Counted from the stretch's first letter, positions 1 through 7,803 are shown. The stretch: DNA of 13,318 nt from Xanthomonas translucens pv. translucens DSM 18974 (GCF_000331775.1 NZ_CAPJ01000528.1:1-13318); one strand, 5' to 3'. Numbers and translations: made by a program. The notes: generated from the letters alone by a model not told the origin.

Positions 1-400
1 CGCTGCGCCAGTGCGCCACGCGCTTGTCCGTGCGCGCCGCATCCAGCTTCACCTCGGTGCGCTCGGCCCAGACCGGCACGATCGCGGCCACGCCCAGTTC
101 GGTCGCCTTCTGCAGGATCAGGTCCATCTTCTCGCCACGCGCCACACCCTGCAGCAAGGTGATCGCCAGCGGCGATTCGTTGTGCGCGGGCTGCGCCGCG
201 CCGATCCGCGCGCTGGCGCCGCGCTTGCCGACCTGCAGCAGTTCGGCGTCGTAATCGTAGCCGTCGCCGTTGAACAGCACGCAGCGGTCGCCCTCACGCA
301 GCCGCAGCACGCGCAGCAGATGCCCGGACACGTCCTCGGGCAACACCAGGTCCTCGCCTTCGCGCAGCGGCAGCGCGACATGGCAGCGGGTCAGGCGCAT
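1..400 (-). CDS. rsmE: 16S rRNA (uracil1498-N3)-methyltransferase RsmE, 3' end cut by the window edge
   Basis: RsmE methylates N3 of U1498 in 16S rRNA, using S-adenosylmethionine, on the assembled 30S subunit. I read 133 codons on the minus strand from ATG at 400-398, so this is the N-terminal half of a protein usually near 240 residues. It begins MRLTRCHVALPL, then the N-terminal PUA-like RNA-binding domain (residues 1-70, with HLLRVLRLREGD and LFNGDG), then the start of the SPOUT methyltransferase domain with the family signature GEKMDLILQKATELGVAAIV (residues 89-108). The C-terminal SAM-binding knot lies outside the window. The start overlaps the end of bioA by 10 bp, which suggests co-transcription and coupled translation from the bioA side. 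Identification is by recalled family motifs; confidence is high. Confidence 0.93.
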   Translation of the reverse strand, partial: MRLTRCHVALPLREGEDLVLPEDVSGHLLRVLRLREGDRCVLFNGDGYDYDAELLQVGKRGASARIGAAQPAHNESPLAITLLQGVARGEKMDLILQKATELGVAAIVPVWAERTEVKLDAARTDKRVAHWRS

Positions 401-1782
401 GCCACGGCCTCGTCGATCGCGGCCAGGGTGGTCTCGGCGAGCAGCGCCAGTTGCGCATCGTCCACGCAGTACGGCGGCATCCAGTACAGCACATCGCCCA
501 GCGGGCGCAGCACCACGCCGCGCTGCAGGGCGGCGCGATACGCACACAGGCCGACCCGTGCGCCTGCCGCGAACGGGGTGCGCTTGTCGCCATTGCGGGT
601 CAGTTCGAACGCCACCACCATCCCGGCCTGGCGCACGTCGGCCACGTGCGGATGGTCGTTGAACGGCGCCGACAGCGCGCGCAGGGTTTCGGCGGTGCTG
701 CGGTTGCGCGCGATCACGTCGTCCTGCTGGAAGATGCGCAGGCAGGCCAGCGCCGCGGCGCAGGCCAGCGGATTGCCGGTATAGCTGTGCGAGTGCAGGA
801 AGGCGCGCTCGCGGCTGTCGTCGAGGAAGGCGTCGTACAGGTGTTGCGTGGCCAGCACCGCCGACAGCGGCAGGAAACCGCCGGTCAGGCCCTTGGACAG
901 GCACAACAGGTCCGGCATCACCCCGGCCTGCTCGCAGGCGAACAGGGTGCCGGTGCGGCCGAAGCCGGTGGCGATCTCGTCGGCGATCAGGAACGCGCCG
1001 TTGGCGTCGCACAGTTCGCGCGCGCGGCGCAGGTAGGCCGGGTCGTGCATGCGCATGCCGCCGGCACACTGCAGGCGCGGCTCCAGGATCACCGCGCAGA
1101 TCTCGCCGGGATGGCGGTCGAACAGGTCGGCCAGCGCATCGGCGGCAGCATCGGCACGCTGCCGCGCGCTCTGTCCCGGCGCGGCCAGGTAGGCGTCGGG
1201 CGAGGGCGCGAACAGCGCTTCGCACAGCAGCGGCGCGTACACCCGCCGGTACAGCGGAATGTCGCCGACAGCCAGCGCGCCGATGGTTTCGCCGTGGTAG
1301 CCGTTCTCCAGCGCGACGAAGCGGGTGCGGCGGGTCTCGCCGCGGTTGTGGAAATAGTGGAACGCCATCTTCAGCGCCACTTCGACCCCGGCCGAGCCGT
1401 TGTCGGCGTAGAACACCTTGGCCAGCGGCGCGCGCCCGTCCTGGCGCGGCGCCAGCGCCAGCAGCTGCTCGGCCAGTTCCACCGCCGGCACATGGCTGAA
1501 GCCGGCCAGCATCACCTGTTCCAGCTGGGTGGCCTGTGCGGCGATGGCCGCGGCGATGCGTGGTTCGCTGTGGCCGAACAGATTGGTCCACCAGCTGCTC
1601 ACCGCATCCAGGTAGCGGTTGCCTTCGTGATCGATCAGCCAGGCGCCTTCGCCGCGGGCGATCGGCAGCAGCGGCAGGGTGTGCGGATGCTCGCGCATCT
1701 GCGTGCAGGGGTGCCACAGCACGGCCAGGTCGCGTTGCCGCCATGCAGCGGCAGTCTGTGATGCAGTCAGGTCTGTTAGCAT
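391..1782 (-). CDS. bioA: adenosylmethionine-8-amino-7-oxononanoate aminotransferase BioA
   Basis: BioA is a PLP-dependent class III aminotransferase that converts 8-amino-7-oxononanoate (KAPA) to 7,8-diaminononanoate (DAPA) in biotin synthesis, with S-adenosylmethionine as amino donor. The 463-residue protein is slightly longer than E. coli BioA. Visible motifs: WHPCTQM (23-29), SSWWTNLFGH (62-71), the PLP phosphate-binding region YADNGSAGVEVALK (125-138), GYHGETIGALAVGD (161-174), LIADEIATGFGRTG (265-278) with the PLP-ring Asp at 268, and the Schiff-base lysine K297 in LSKGLTGG. SHSYTGNPLACAAA (331-344) completes the site. The start is the ATG at 1782-1780; rsmE follows with a 10-bp overlap. 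bioA is transcribed divergently from nudE, with a 74-bp gap holding a TAGAAT -10 candidate. Other bio genes are not nearby. A generic class III aminotransferase is possible, but the N-terminal WHPCTQ and SSWW signatures favour BioA. Confidence 0.95.
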   Translation of the reverse strand: MLTDLTASQTAAAWRQRDLAVLWHPCTQMREHPHTLPLLPIARGEGAWLIDHEGNRYLDAVSSWWTNLFGHSEPRIAAAIAAQATQLEQVMLAGFSHVPAVELAEQLLALAPRQDGRAPLAKVFYADNGSAGVEVALKMAFHYFHNRGETRRTRFVALENGYHGETIGALAVGDIPLYRRVYAPLLCEALFAPSPDAYLAAPGQSARQRADAAADALADLFDRHPGEICAVILEPRLQCAGGMRMHDPAYLRRARELCDANGAFLIADEIATGFGRTGTLFACEQAGVMPDLLCLSKGLTGGFLPLSAVLATQHLYDAFLDDSRERAFLHSHSYTGNPLACAAALACLRIFQQDDVIARNRSTAETLRALSAPFNDHPHVADVRQAGMVVAFELTRNGDKRTPFAAGARVGLCAYRAALQRGVVLRPLGDVLYWMPPYCVDDAQLALLAETTLAAIDEAVACA

Positions 1783-1815
1783 TTCGCGCTCATGAACAGG
1801 TTCTTCGCTCCGTGC

Positions 1816-1821
1816 ATTCTA
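1816..1821 (-). promoter_or_regulatory. candidate -10 box for bioA-rsmE
   Basis: The minus strand reads TAGAAT here, five of six bases of the sigma-70 -10 consensus. It would place the transcription start roughly 27 nt before the bioA ATG. No good -35 hexamer sits at 16-18 bp. The assignment rests on the -10 match and position in the bioA/nudE divergent gap. Confidence 0.35.
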
Positions 1822-1856
1822 TCGGCCGACGCTGCAACGCGCCGCGGGCTGCCGGC

Positions 1857-2411
1857 GTGAGCCGTCCGTTGCCGATCATCCATGCCTTGCGCGAGCGCGG
1901 CGAGTCCGCGATGGAGCGCAAGGTCGAGGAGCTGGACCTGGAGTTCAGCAACGGCGAACGGCGCGTATTCCACCGGCTCACATCCCCCGGCCACGGCGCG
2001 GTGGTGGTGGTGCCGATGCTGGACGCGCAGACCGTGCTGCTGGTGCGCGAGTACGCCGCCGGCGTGCACCGCTACGAGTTGGGCCTGGTCAAGGGCCGGA
2101 TCGACGCGGGCGAGACGCCGCTGCAGGCGGCCGACCGCGAACTCAAGGAAGAGGCCGGCTATGGCGCGCGGCAGCTGCAGGTGCTGCGCGCGATGACCCT
2201 GGCACCGACCTATATGAGCCACCAGTCGTGGCTGGTGCTGGCGCAAGACCTGTATCCCGAAAAACTGGCCGGCGACGAGCCGGAGGAACTTGAAGTGGTG
2301 CCCTGGAAACTGGCTGAATTGGATCAACTGATGTTGCGTGAGGACTTTTCCGAAGGGCGTTCGCTGGCGGCGCTGTTCATCGCCCGCGAGTGGCTGGGTC
2401 GTGCCGGATGA
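1857..2411 (+). CDS. nudE: Nudix hydrolase NudE (ADP compounds hydrolase)
   Basis: NudE hydrolyses ADP-linked compounds such as Ap3A, ADP-ribose and NADH at the pyrophosphate bond. From the GTG at 1857 the protein has 184 residues, close to E. coli NudE (about 186). The full Nudix box GX5EX7REUXEEXGU is present at residues 80-102 (G80, E86, R94, E95, E98, E99, G101). NudE-type signatures flank it: DLEFSNGERRVF (27-38), REYAAGVHRYELGLVKG (64-80), AQDLYPEKLAGDEPE (129-143) and ALFIAREWL (172-180). The frame stays open far upstream into bioA, but the GTG at 1857 matches the expected family N-terminus (SRPLPIIH) and avoids overlapping bioA; its ribosome binding site is weak. An in-frame ATG at 1761 is the alternative and less likely. 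The stop overlaps the cysQ start (ATGA), so the two are probably co-translated. Confidence 0.9.
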   Translation: MSRPLPIIHALRERGESAMERKVEELDLEFSNGERRVFHRLTSPGHGAVVVVPMLDAQTVLLVREYAAGVHRYELGLVKGRIDAGETPLQAADRELKEEAGYGARQLQVLRAMTLAPTYMSHQSWLVLAQDLYPEKLAGDEPEELEVVPWKLAELDQLMLREDFSEGRSLAALFIAREWLGRAG

Positions 2412-3208
2412 TCCGCATCACCGCCGACCTGCGTGAAACCGTCATCGCCATCGCCATCGATGCCGCCGCTGCGATCATGGCGGTCTACGCCACCCGCTTC
2501 GACGTCGAGCACAAGGCCGACGCCAGTCCGCTGACCCAGGCCGACCTGGCCGCGCACCGGATCATCGTCGAAGGCCTGGAACGGCTGACCCCCGACCTGC
2601 CGGTGCTGTCCGAGGAGTCGGCGCAGATCCCGTGGGACGTGCGCGAGCACTGGACCGGCTACTGGCTGGTGGACCCGCTCGACGGCACCCGCGAGTTCGT
2701 CAAGCGCAATGGCGAGTTCAGCGTCAACATCGCGCTGATCCACCAGGGCGCGCCGGTGTTCGGCGTGGTCCAGGCGCCGGTCGATGGCCGCGTCTGGCAC
2801 GCGGTACGCGGCGAGCAGGCGTACCGCCGCGACGGCTTCCGCGATACCGCGCTGAACACGCGGCGGCCGGCCAGTGCGCCGCTGCGGGTGGCGGCCAGCC
2901 GCTCGCACCGCGATCCGCGCACCGACGCGCTGCTGCTGCGCATGGGCGAGACCGAGGTGATCGCGCAGGGCTCGTCGCTGAAGTTCTGCCGCATCGCCGA
3001 TGGCGAGCTGGACGTGTACCCGCGCTTCGGCCCGACCTCCGAATGGGACACCGCGGCCGGCCAGTGCGTGCTGCAGGCCGCGGGCGGCACGCTGCTCGCC
3101 GCCGCGACCGGCAAGCCGTTCCGCTACAACCGCCGCGCATCGCTGCTCAACGGCGATTTCATCGCGCTGGGCGATCCGGCGCTGCCTTGGCGCAGCTGGC
3201 TGGGCTGA
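2408..3208 (+). CDS. cysQ: 3'(2'),5'-bisphosphate nucleotidase CysQ
   Basis: CysQ removes the 3'-phosphate of PAP (adenosine 3',5'-bisphosphate), the by-product of sulfate activation and of phosphopantetheine transfer, giving AMP. The 266-residue protein belongs to the Mg-dependent, Li-sensitive inositol monophosphatase superfamily. Visible ligands and motifs: KADASPLTQADL (37-48), EES with E69 at the metal site, DPLDGTREF (89-97, D89 and D92 as metal ligands), a Ser/Lys-rich SSLKFCRIADGELDVYPRFG stretch (189-208) and WDTAAGQ (213-219) with D214. The ATG at 2408 lies in an ATGA overlap with the nudE stop; an in-frame ATG at 2390 inside nudE is possible but less economical. Sulfate-assimilation genes are not adjacent; the neighbour is another nucleotide hydrolase, which suggests a nucleotide-recycling role. 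Confidence 0.94.
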   Translation: MIRITADLRETVIAIAIDAAAAIMAVYATRFDVEHKADASPLTQADLAAHRIIVEGLERLTPDLPVLSEESAQIPWDVREHWTGYWLVDPLDGTREFVKRNGEFSVNIALIHQGAPVFGVVQAPVDGRVWHAVRGEQAYRRDGFRDTALNTRRPASAPLRVAASRSHRDPRTDALLLRMGETEVIAQGSSLKFCRIADGELDVYPRFGPTSEWDTAAGQCVLQAAGGTLLAAATGKPFRYNRRASLLNGDFIALGDPALPWRSWLG

Positions 3209-3213
3209 GCGGA

Positions 3214-3230
3214 CGCTGCCGCCGGCAGCG
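3214..3230 (+). terminator. weak hairpin after cysQ
   Basis: CGCTGCC-GCC-GGCAGCG forms a perfect 7-bp stem with a 3-nt loop, five bases after the cysQ stop. No T tract follows, so it may be a terminator helper or an mRNA 3'-end stabiliser. The remaining spacer to mazG (3231-3439) holds no recognisable gene; a CAAACT at about 3393 is a faint -10 candidate for mazG. Confidence 0.3.
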
Positions 3231-3439
3231 GCGGTGGCCTGCAAGGCGGCGTCGCGGCTGACCCCGCCGCGATGCGCGCCCTCAGTTGGCAGGCGCGATG
3301 ACGGCGTTGCGGCCATGCGCCGCAGGCCGTTTGCATGCGCCGCATCGCCGCTCGCCACACCGCCGAGCGCTCATCGTGCGCGCCGCTCTGCCAAACTAAC
3401 CGACAGGCGGCGCCGTTGCCGTCGCATCGGAACCCGCAC

Positions 3440-4264
3440 GTGACCGCAGCCCGCTACGACCTTCCCGCCCTGCTCGAGATCATGGCGCGCCTGCGCGATC
3501 GCGAGCACGGTTGCCCCTGGGACCTGGAGCAGGATTTCGCCAGCATCGCCGCGTACACGATCGAAGAGGCGTACGAGGTGGCCGACGCGATCGACCGCAA
3601 CGACCTGGGCGAACTGAAGGACGAACTCGGCGACCTGCTGCTGCAGGTGGTGTTCCATGCGCAGATGGCGCGCGAGCAGGGCGCCTTCGGTTTCGACGAT
3701 GTGGTCGCCGCGATCTGCGACAAGATGGTGCGCCGGCATCCGCACGTGTTCGGCGACAGCCAGGTCGCCGACGCCGAGCAGCAGACGCTGAACTGGGAAC
3801 AGATCAAGCGCAACGAGCGCGCCACGGCCGGCAAGACCGACGATTCTGCGCTGGCCGGGATCGCGCGCGGCCTGCCGGAATGGCAGCGCGCGGTGAAGCT
3901 GCAGGCGCGTGCGGCGCGGGTCGGCTTCGACTGGCCGCAGCCGGAACCGGTGCTGGACAAGTTGCAGGAAGAGCTGGAGGAAGTGCGCGCGGAATTCGCC
4001 CGCGGCGCAGTGCAGGACAACCAGGCGCGGCTGCAGGACGAGATCGGCGACCTATTGTTCGTCTGCGCCAATCTCGCGCGCCACGCCCAGGTCGATGTCG
4101 GTGCTGCGCTGCGTCATGCCAACCAGAAATTCGAACGCCGTTTCCGCGCGATGGAGCAGCTGGCGCAGCACGATGGCGGCGCGCTGGACGGCTTGTCGCT
4201 ACAGCAGCAGGAAGCGTACTGGCAGCGTGCCAAGCGCCAGGAGCGCGACGCGGCGCAGGAGTGA
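3440..4264 (+). CDS. mazG: nucleoside triphosphate pyrophosphohydrolase MazG
   Basis: MazG cleaves (d)NTPs, preferably aberrant ones, to NMP and pyrophosphate, and in E. coli lowers ppGpp during starvation. The 274-residue protein has two tandem MazG all-alpha domains. The first carries [10 protein letters not shown] (24-33), the Mg-binding EEAYE (E42, E43, E46) and ELGDLL (E62, D65). The second carries [11 protein letters not shown] (176-186) and [13 protein letters not shown] (200-212), then [15 protein letters not shown] at 3440 is chosen because GGAA lies 7 bases before it and it gives the family N-terminus ([15 protein letters not shown]). The frame stays open upstream to an ATG at 3335, but that stretch (RRIAARHTAERSS) is unlike the family. 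The stop overlaps the ynfA start. No mazE or mazF is adjacent. Confidence 0.95.
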   Translation: MTAARYDLPALLEIMARLRDREHGCPWDLEQDFASIAAYTIEEAYEVADAIDRNDLGELKDELGDLLLQVVFHAQMAREQGAFGFDDVVAAICDKMVRRHPHVFGDSQVADAEQQTLNWEQIKRNERATAGKTDDSALAGIARGLPEWQRAVKLQARAARVGFDWPQPEPVLDKLQEELEEVRAEFARGAVQDNQARLQDEIGDLLFVCANLARHAQVDVGAALRHANQKFERRFRAMEQLAQHDGGALDGLSLQQQEAYWQRAKRQERDAAQE

Positions 4265-4584
4265 AGACGCTGCTGTTGTTCGCGCTGACCGCGCTGGCCG
4301 AGATCGTCGGCTGCTACCTGCCGTACCTGTGGCTGCGCGCGCACGGCAGCGCGTGGCTGTTGCTGCCGGCGGCGGCCAGCCTGGCTGCGTTCGTGTGGCT
4401 GCTGAGCCTGCACCCGGAGGCCAGCGGCCGCGTCTATGCCGCGTACGGCGGTGTGTACATCGCGGTGGCGTTGCTGTGGCTGTGGGCAGTGCAGTCGATC
4501 CGGCCCACGCGCTGGGACCTGCTCGGCGCCGGCCTGTGCCTGTTGGGCATGGCGGTGATCATGTTCGCGCCACGGCAGGCCTGA
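4261..4584 (+). CDS. ynfA: UPF0060 family small membrane protein YnfA
   Basis: This 107-residue, four-helix inner-membrane protein belongs to UPF0060 (YnfA), related in size and topology to small multidrug-resistance transporters; the function in this genus is unproven. Diagnostic stretches include [16 protein letters not shown] (11-26), [20 protein letters not shown] (44-63) and [13 protein letters not shown]. Helices fall near residues 2-20, 31-50, 61-79 and 86-103. The GTG at 4261 overlaps the mazG stop (GTGA) and aligns with the start of known homologues. The AGGAG at 4257-4261 is too close to act as a normal ribosome binding site, so translation probably depends on coupling from mazG. 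Coupling to mazG looks like operon convenience, not a shared pathway. Confidence 0.92.
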   Translation: MKTLLLFALTALAEIVGCYLPYLWLRAHGSAWLLLPAAASLAAFVWLLSLHPEASGRVYAAYGGVYIAVALLWLWAVQSIRPTRWDLLGAGLCLLGMAVIMFAPRQA

Positions 4585-4594
4585 GTGGCGCGAT

Positions 4595-4617
4595 CGAGCG
4601 CTGCGCAGAAGCGCTCG
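4595..4617 (+). terminator. probable terminator after mazG-ynfA
   Basis: CGAGCGCT-GCGCAGA-AGCGCTCG is a perfect 8-bp stem with a 7-nt loop, 10 bp after the ynfA stop. It is followed by TTGCTTGC, a poor T tract, so termination may be incomplete. Confidence 0.5.
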
Positions 4618-4733
4618 TTGCTTGCAGAGCTGGCCCACGCGCCGACGCTGCGTTGCCGCATCCGTCCCTTTTAATGTAGCCGTCCGCGCAGCGGCGTATG
4701 CTGTACGCCTGCGCTGCCTGGGAGGGCCATCGC

Positions 4734-4898
4734 ATGCGTCGCTTCGTCAGGTTCCATGCGTTCTATCCGTGCTACCTGAGCGAGCGCCGGCATCCGCTGT
4801 ACGCGTTTGCCGGCGCATGCTGCCCGGGCGCATCCGCGGGTAGCGCGGTCGGCCTGCCGGCGCTCGCTATACTCGCGGCGTATTCATCCCCTGGTTAA
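4734..4898 (+). pseudogene. N-terminal remnant of an Mpo1-like (DUF962) protein
   Basis: A 54-codon frame opens at ATG 4734, preceded by GGGAGG at 4721-4726. Its first residues, RFHAFYPCYLSERRHP, resemble the conserved N-terminus of Mpo1-like/DUF962 membrane proteins (FxxFYxxYLxEHxHP). Intact members continue with an RRLHFxGT block and several membrane helices over about 100 residues. Here the frame goes straight to LYAFAGACCPG and ends after SSPG, with only a faint echo of LHFAGxA. The Arg/His-containing block and the later helices are missing. The downstream promoter box lies within the frame. I read this as a decayed copy. A genuine small protein is less likely. The match is from memory of the family pattern, not a search. 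Confidence 0.4.
4868..4873 (+). promoter_or_regulatory. candidate -10 box for the qmcA-nfeD pair
   Basis: TATACT in the context CGCTATACTCG matches the sigma-70 -10 consensus at five of six positions and would start transcription about 30 nt before the SPFH gene. A similar CGCTACACT precedes gcvH. No clear -35 is present at the standard spacing. Confidence 0.45.
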
Positions 4899-4910
4899 TG
4901 GAGCAACCTG

Positions 4911-5879
4911 ATGCCATCCACTTATTTCCTCGCCCTGGTGATCCTGGTCGCGGGCGTGATCGTGCTGTTCAAGACCGTGCGCGTGGTGCCGCAGGGGTTC
5001 CAGTGGACGGTGGAGCGCTTCGGCCGCTATACCCATACCCTGTCGCCCGGCCTGCACTTCCTGATTCCGGTGGTCTACGGCCTCGGCCGCAAGGTCAACA
5101 TGATGGAGCAGGTGCTGGACGTGCCCAGCCAGGACGTGATCACCAAGGACAACGCGGTGGTGCGGGTGGACGGGGTGGTGTTCTTCCAGGTGCTGGACGC
5201 GGCCAAGGCCGCCTATGAAGTGTCGAACCTGGAGATCGCCACGATCGCGCTGGTGCAGACCAACATCCGTACCGTGATCGGCTCGATGGACCTGGACGAA
5301 TCGCTGAGCCAGCGCGAGACGATCAACGCGCAACTGCTCAACGTGGTCGACCATGCGACCAATCCGTGGGGTATCAAGGTCACCCGTATCGAGATCCGCG
5401 ACATCCAGCCGCCGCGCGACCTGATCGATTCGATGGCGCGGCAGATGAAGGCCGAACGCGAGAAGCGCGCGCAGATCCTGGAGGCGGAGGGCTCGCGGCA
5501 GTCGGAGATCCTGCGTGCCGAGGGCGAGAAGCAGGCCGCGGTGCTGGAGGCCGAAGGCCGCAAGGAAGCCGCGTTTCGCGACGCCGAAGCGCGCGAGCGC
5601 CTGGCCGAGGCCGAAGCGCGCGCCACCACGATGGTGTCCAAGGCGATCGCCGAGGGCGACGTGCAGGCGATCAACTACTTCATCGCGCAGAAATACGTGG
5701 AGGCGTTCAAGGAACTGGCCACCGCGCCGAACCAGAAGTTCGTGCTGATGCCGATGGAGTCCAGCGGCATCATCGGCTCGATCGCCGGCATCGGCGAACT
5801 GGCGCGCGAGGCGCTGAGCAAGCAGCAGTCCGCGCCGCCGGCGGTGCCGCGCGGCATGCCGCCGCGCAGCGGAGTCTGA
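4911..5879 (+). CDS. qmcA: SPFH/stomatin-like membrane protein, QmcA family
   Basis: This is a 322-residue band-7 (SPFH) protein of the QmcA/paraslipin type. It is a membrane-anchored scaffold thought to form oligomeric rings and lipid-domain assemblies with NfeD partners. Residues 5-21 form one N-terminal membrane helix. The SPFH domain follows (24-180: VRVVPQGFQWTVERFGRYTH, LSPGLHFLIPVV, ITKDNAVVRVDGVVFFQV, ATIALVQTNIRTVIGSMDLD). Then a charged coiled-coil of AEG/EAEGRKEA-type repeats runs over about 175-245. The conserved QAINYFIAQKYVEAFKELA (252-270) and a Pro-rich tail finish it. It is one gene with NfeD, unlike the HflK/HflC pair. ATG at 4911 has GGAG 7 bases upstream. nfeD starts 3 bp after the stop. 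The symbol follows E. coli; the exact orthologue is not proven. Confidence 0.92.
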   Translation: MPSTYFLALVILVAGVIVLFKTVRVVPQGFQWTVERFGRYTHTLSPGLHFLIPVVYGLGRKVNMMEQVLDVPSQDVITKDNAVVRVDGVVFFQVLDAAKAAYEVSNLEIATIALVQTNIRTVIGSMDLDESLSQRETINAQLLNVVDHATNPWGIKVTRIEIRDIQPPRDLIDSMARQMKAEREKRAQILEAEGSRQSEILRAEGEKQAAVLEAEGRKEAAFRDAEARERLAEAEARATTMVSKAIAEGDVQAINYFIAQKYVEAFKELATAPNQKFVLMPMESSGIIGSIAGIGELAREALSKQQSAPPAVPRGMPPRSGV

Positions 5880-5882
5880 AGC

Positions 5883-6314
5883 ATGCGCGCCGAGGTGGTG
5901 GCATGGGGCGCGCTGACCTTGCTGCTGTTCGCGGCCGAGGCGCTGGCGCCGGGCGCATTCATGCTGTGGATGGGCTTCGCCGCCGCGGCGGTGTTCGTCG
6001 CCGTGCTGGTGCTGCCGGACATTGCGCTGCTGCTGCAGATCGGTGCGTTCGTGGTGCTCAGCTTCGTCTCGATCCAGGTGTACCGCACCTGGTTCCGCGG
6101 CCGCGACCGGGTCAGCGACCGGCCGCTGCTCAACCGCCGTGCCGAGCAGTTGATCGGCCGGGTGGTGATGCTGGACCAGCCGATCCAGGCCGGCCGCGGC
6201 CGCGCCAAGGTCGACGACGCGTTCTGGGTGGTCGGCGGTCCCGATCTGCCCGCCGGCAGCACGGTGCGCATCGTCGGGGTGGATGGGATGACGTTGTTGG
6301 TGCAGGCGGAGTAG
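5883..6314 (+). CDS. NfeD family membrane protein (YbbJ-like short form)
   Basis: This 143-residue protein has the short NfeD layout. Hydrophobic segments lie at about 5-22, 24-42 and 48-66. A basic linker (TWFRGRDRVSDRPLLNRR) leads to a C-terminal OB-fold-like domain from about residue 88, with LIGRVVMLDQPI, GRAKVDDAFWVV and the typical closing GSTVRIVGVDGMTLLVQA. NfeD proteins of this kind are co-encoded with SPFH partners and are thought to act with them in membrane microdomains; the biochemical role is unsettled. It begins 3 bp after the SPFH stop, so the two are almost certainly one transcript. The long form with a ClpP-like protease domain is absent. The last codons lie just before the heptamer array. 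Confidence 0.9.
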   Translation: MRAEVVAWGALTLLLFAAEALAPGAFMLWMGFAAAAVFVAVLVLPDIALLLQIGAFVVLSFVSIQVYRTWFRGRDRVSDRPLLNRRAEQLIGRVVMLDQPIQAGRGRAKVDDAFWVVGGPDLPAGSTVRIVGVDGMTLLVQAE

Positions 6315-6321
6315 GGCCGGC

Positions 6322-6415
6322 ATTCGGGATTCGGGATTCGGGATTCGGGATTCGGGACTCGGGATTCGGGACTCGGGACTCGGGACTCGGGACTCGGGAC
6401 TCGGGACTCGGGATT
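6322..6415. repeat. tandem 7-bp array (ATTCGGG/ACTCGGG), 13 copies
   Basis: Reading in 7-bp steps gives five ATTCGGG, one ACTCGGG, one ATTCGGG, six ACTCGGG and a partial ATT, without gaps or other substitutions. The two variants sit in blocks, as slippage expansion would produce. It begins 7 bp after the nfeD stop. Confidence 0.97.
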
Positions 6416-6439
6416 TTCGCAAGTTCGGCGCATTTCTGC

Positions 6440-6513
6440 TTTTCTGTAGGAGGGGCTTCAGCCCCGACGCGTTACCGGTAAGGCGTCGGGGCTGAAGCCC
6501 CTCCTACAGAAAA
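6440..6513. repeat. GTAG-type palindromic element, inverted dimer (REP/SMAG-like)
   Basis: Two perfect 31-nt arms (6440-6470 and 6483-6513) are exact reverse complements. The 12-bp centre contains the palindrome TTACCGGTAA, so the whole 74 bp can form one long hairpin with a single G-G mismatch. Each arm is itself a small hairpin (GTAGGA then GGGGCT-TC-AGCCCC then GAC), the form of GTAG REP elements known from Stenotrophomonas (SMAG) and related genera. No RAYT transposase is in the window. Confidence 0.92.
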
Positions 6514-6574
6514 AGCGGCTGCGCCGGAGCTGCAAAAAAAGCCGCTTTTTTAAAAAAAAGTGGCCCTTTTTGCA
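6510..6574 (+). terminator. terminator-like AT-rich dyad after nfeD
   Basis: AAAAAGCGGC (6510-6519) pairs with GCCGCTTTTT (6541-6550) around a 21-nt loop, giving a short GC stem and a T tract. A second, imperfect dyad overlaps it: 6531-6545 against 6560-6574 (12 of 15 positions, plus one G-T), with T6 and A8 between. Either could end qmcA-nfeD transcripts. The two stems share 6541-6545 and cannot both form. Confidence 0.45.
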
Positions 6575-6583
6575 TCAAATCGT

Positions 6584-6611
6584 TTGACATCGATTTACCC
6601 CGGGACATGAT
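6584..6611 (+). promoter_or_regulatory. candidate sigma-70 promoter for gcvT
   Basis: TTGACA (6584-6589, perfect consensus) and CATGAT (6606-6611, four of six) are 16 bp apart, implying a leader of about 80 nt. A second -10-like GATAAT is at 6664-6669 without a good -35. A small GGCGA-CTT-TCGCC hairpin (6671-6683) precedes the start codon. I see no glycine riboswitch signature. Confidence 0.4.
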
Positions 6612-6696
6612 CCTGCCGTCCCGAGTCCCGAAAGTCCCATTCCTTATCCCTCGCGCAGCCGGCGATAATGGGCGACTTTCGCCACGGACCCGCGCC

Positions 6697-7803
<1,107 letters not shown>

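Larger units (their letters stand above)
4585..4910. other. 326-bp spacer between ynfA and the SPFH gene
   Basis: It holds the ynfA terminator-like hairpin at its left end, a probable Mpo1-like gene remnant (4734-4898) in the middle and a -10 box at 4868-4873 for the downstream pair. I see no complete gene and no RNA gene. Confidence 0.6.
6315..6696. other. 382-bp repeat-dense spacer between nfeD and gcvT
   Basis: From left to right it holds a 13-copy heptamer array, a 74-bp GTAG inverted dimer, an AT-rich terminator-like dyad, a TTGACA promoter candidate and a two-copy inverted remnant of the heptamer (6618-6631, CCCGAGT units). There is no convincing protein gene. A minus-strand frame with [19 protein letters not shown] sequence is a by-product of the A/T tracts. 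Confidence 0.7.

Noticed and set aside
391..1782. Long open frames on the plus strand opposite bioA (e.g. 451-1761)
   Set aside because: They mirror the GC-rich codon pattern of bioA, show no domain and have no ribosome binding site. BioA is certain on the other strand.
6322..6415. CRISPR-like array
   Set aside because: The units are 7 bp and contiguous with no spacers.
4884..6422. 512-codon minus-strand frame opposite the SPFH and NfeD genes
   Set aside because: His/Arg/Gln-rich low-complexity shadow; its first codons are only the translated heptamer array.
6590..6696. Glycine riboswitch before gcvT
   Set aside because: The leader is only about 80 nt and shows no tandem aptamer pattern, only a small 5-bp hairpin.
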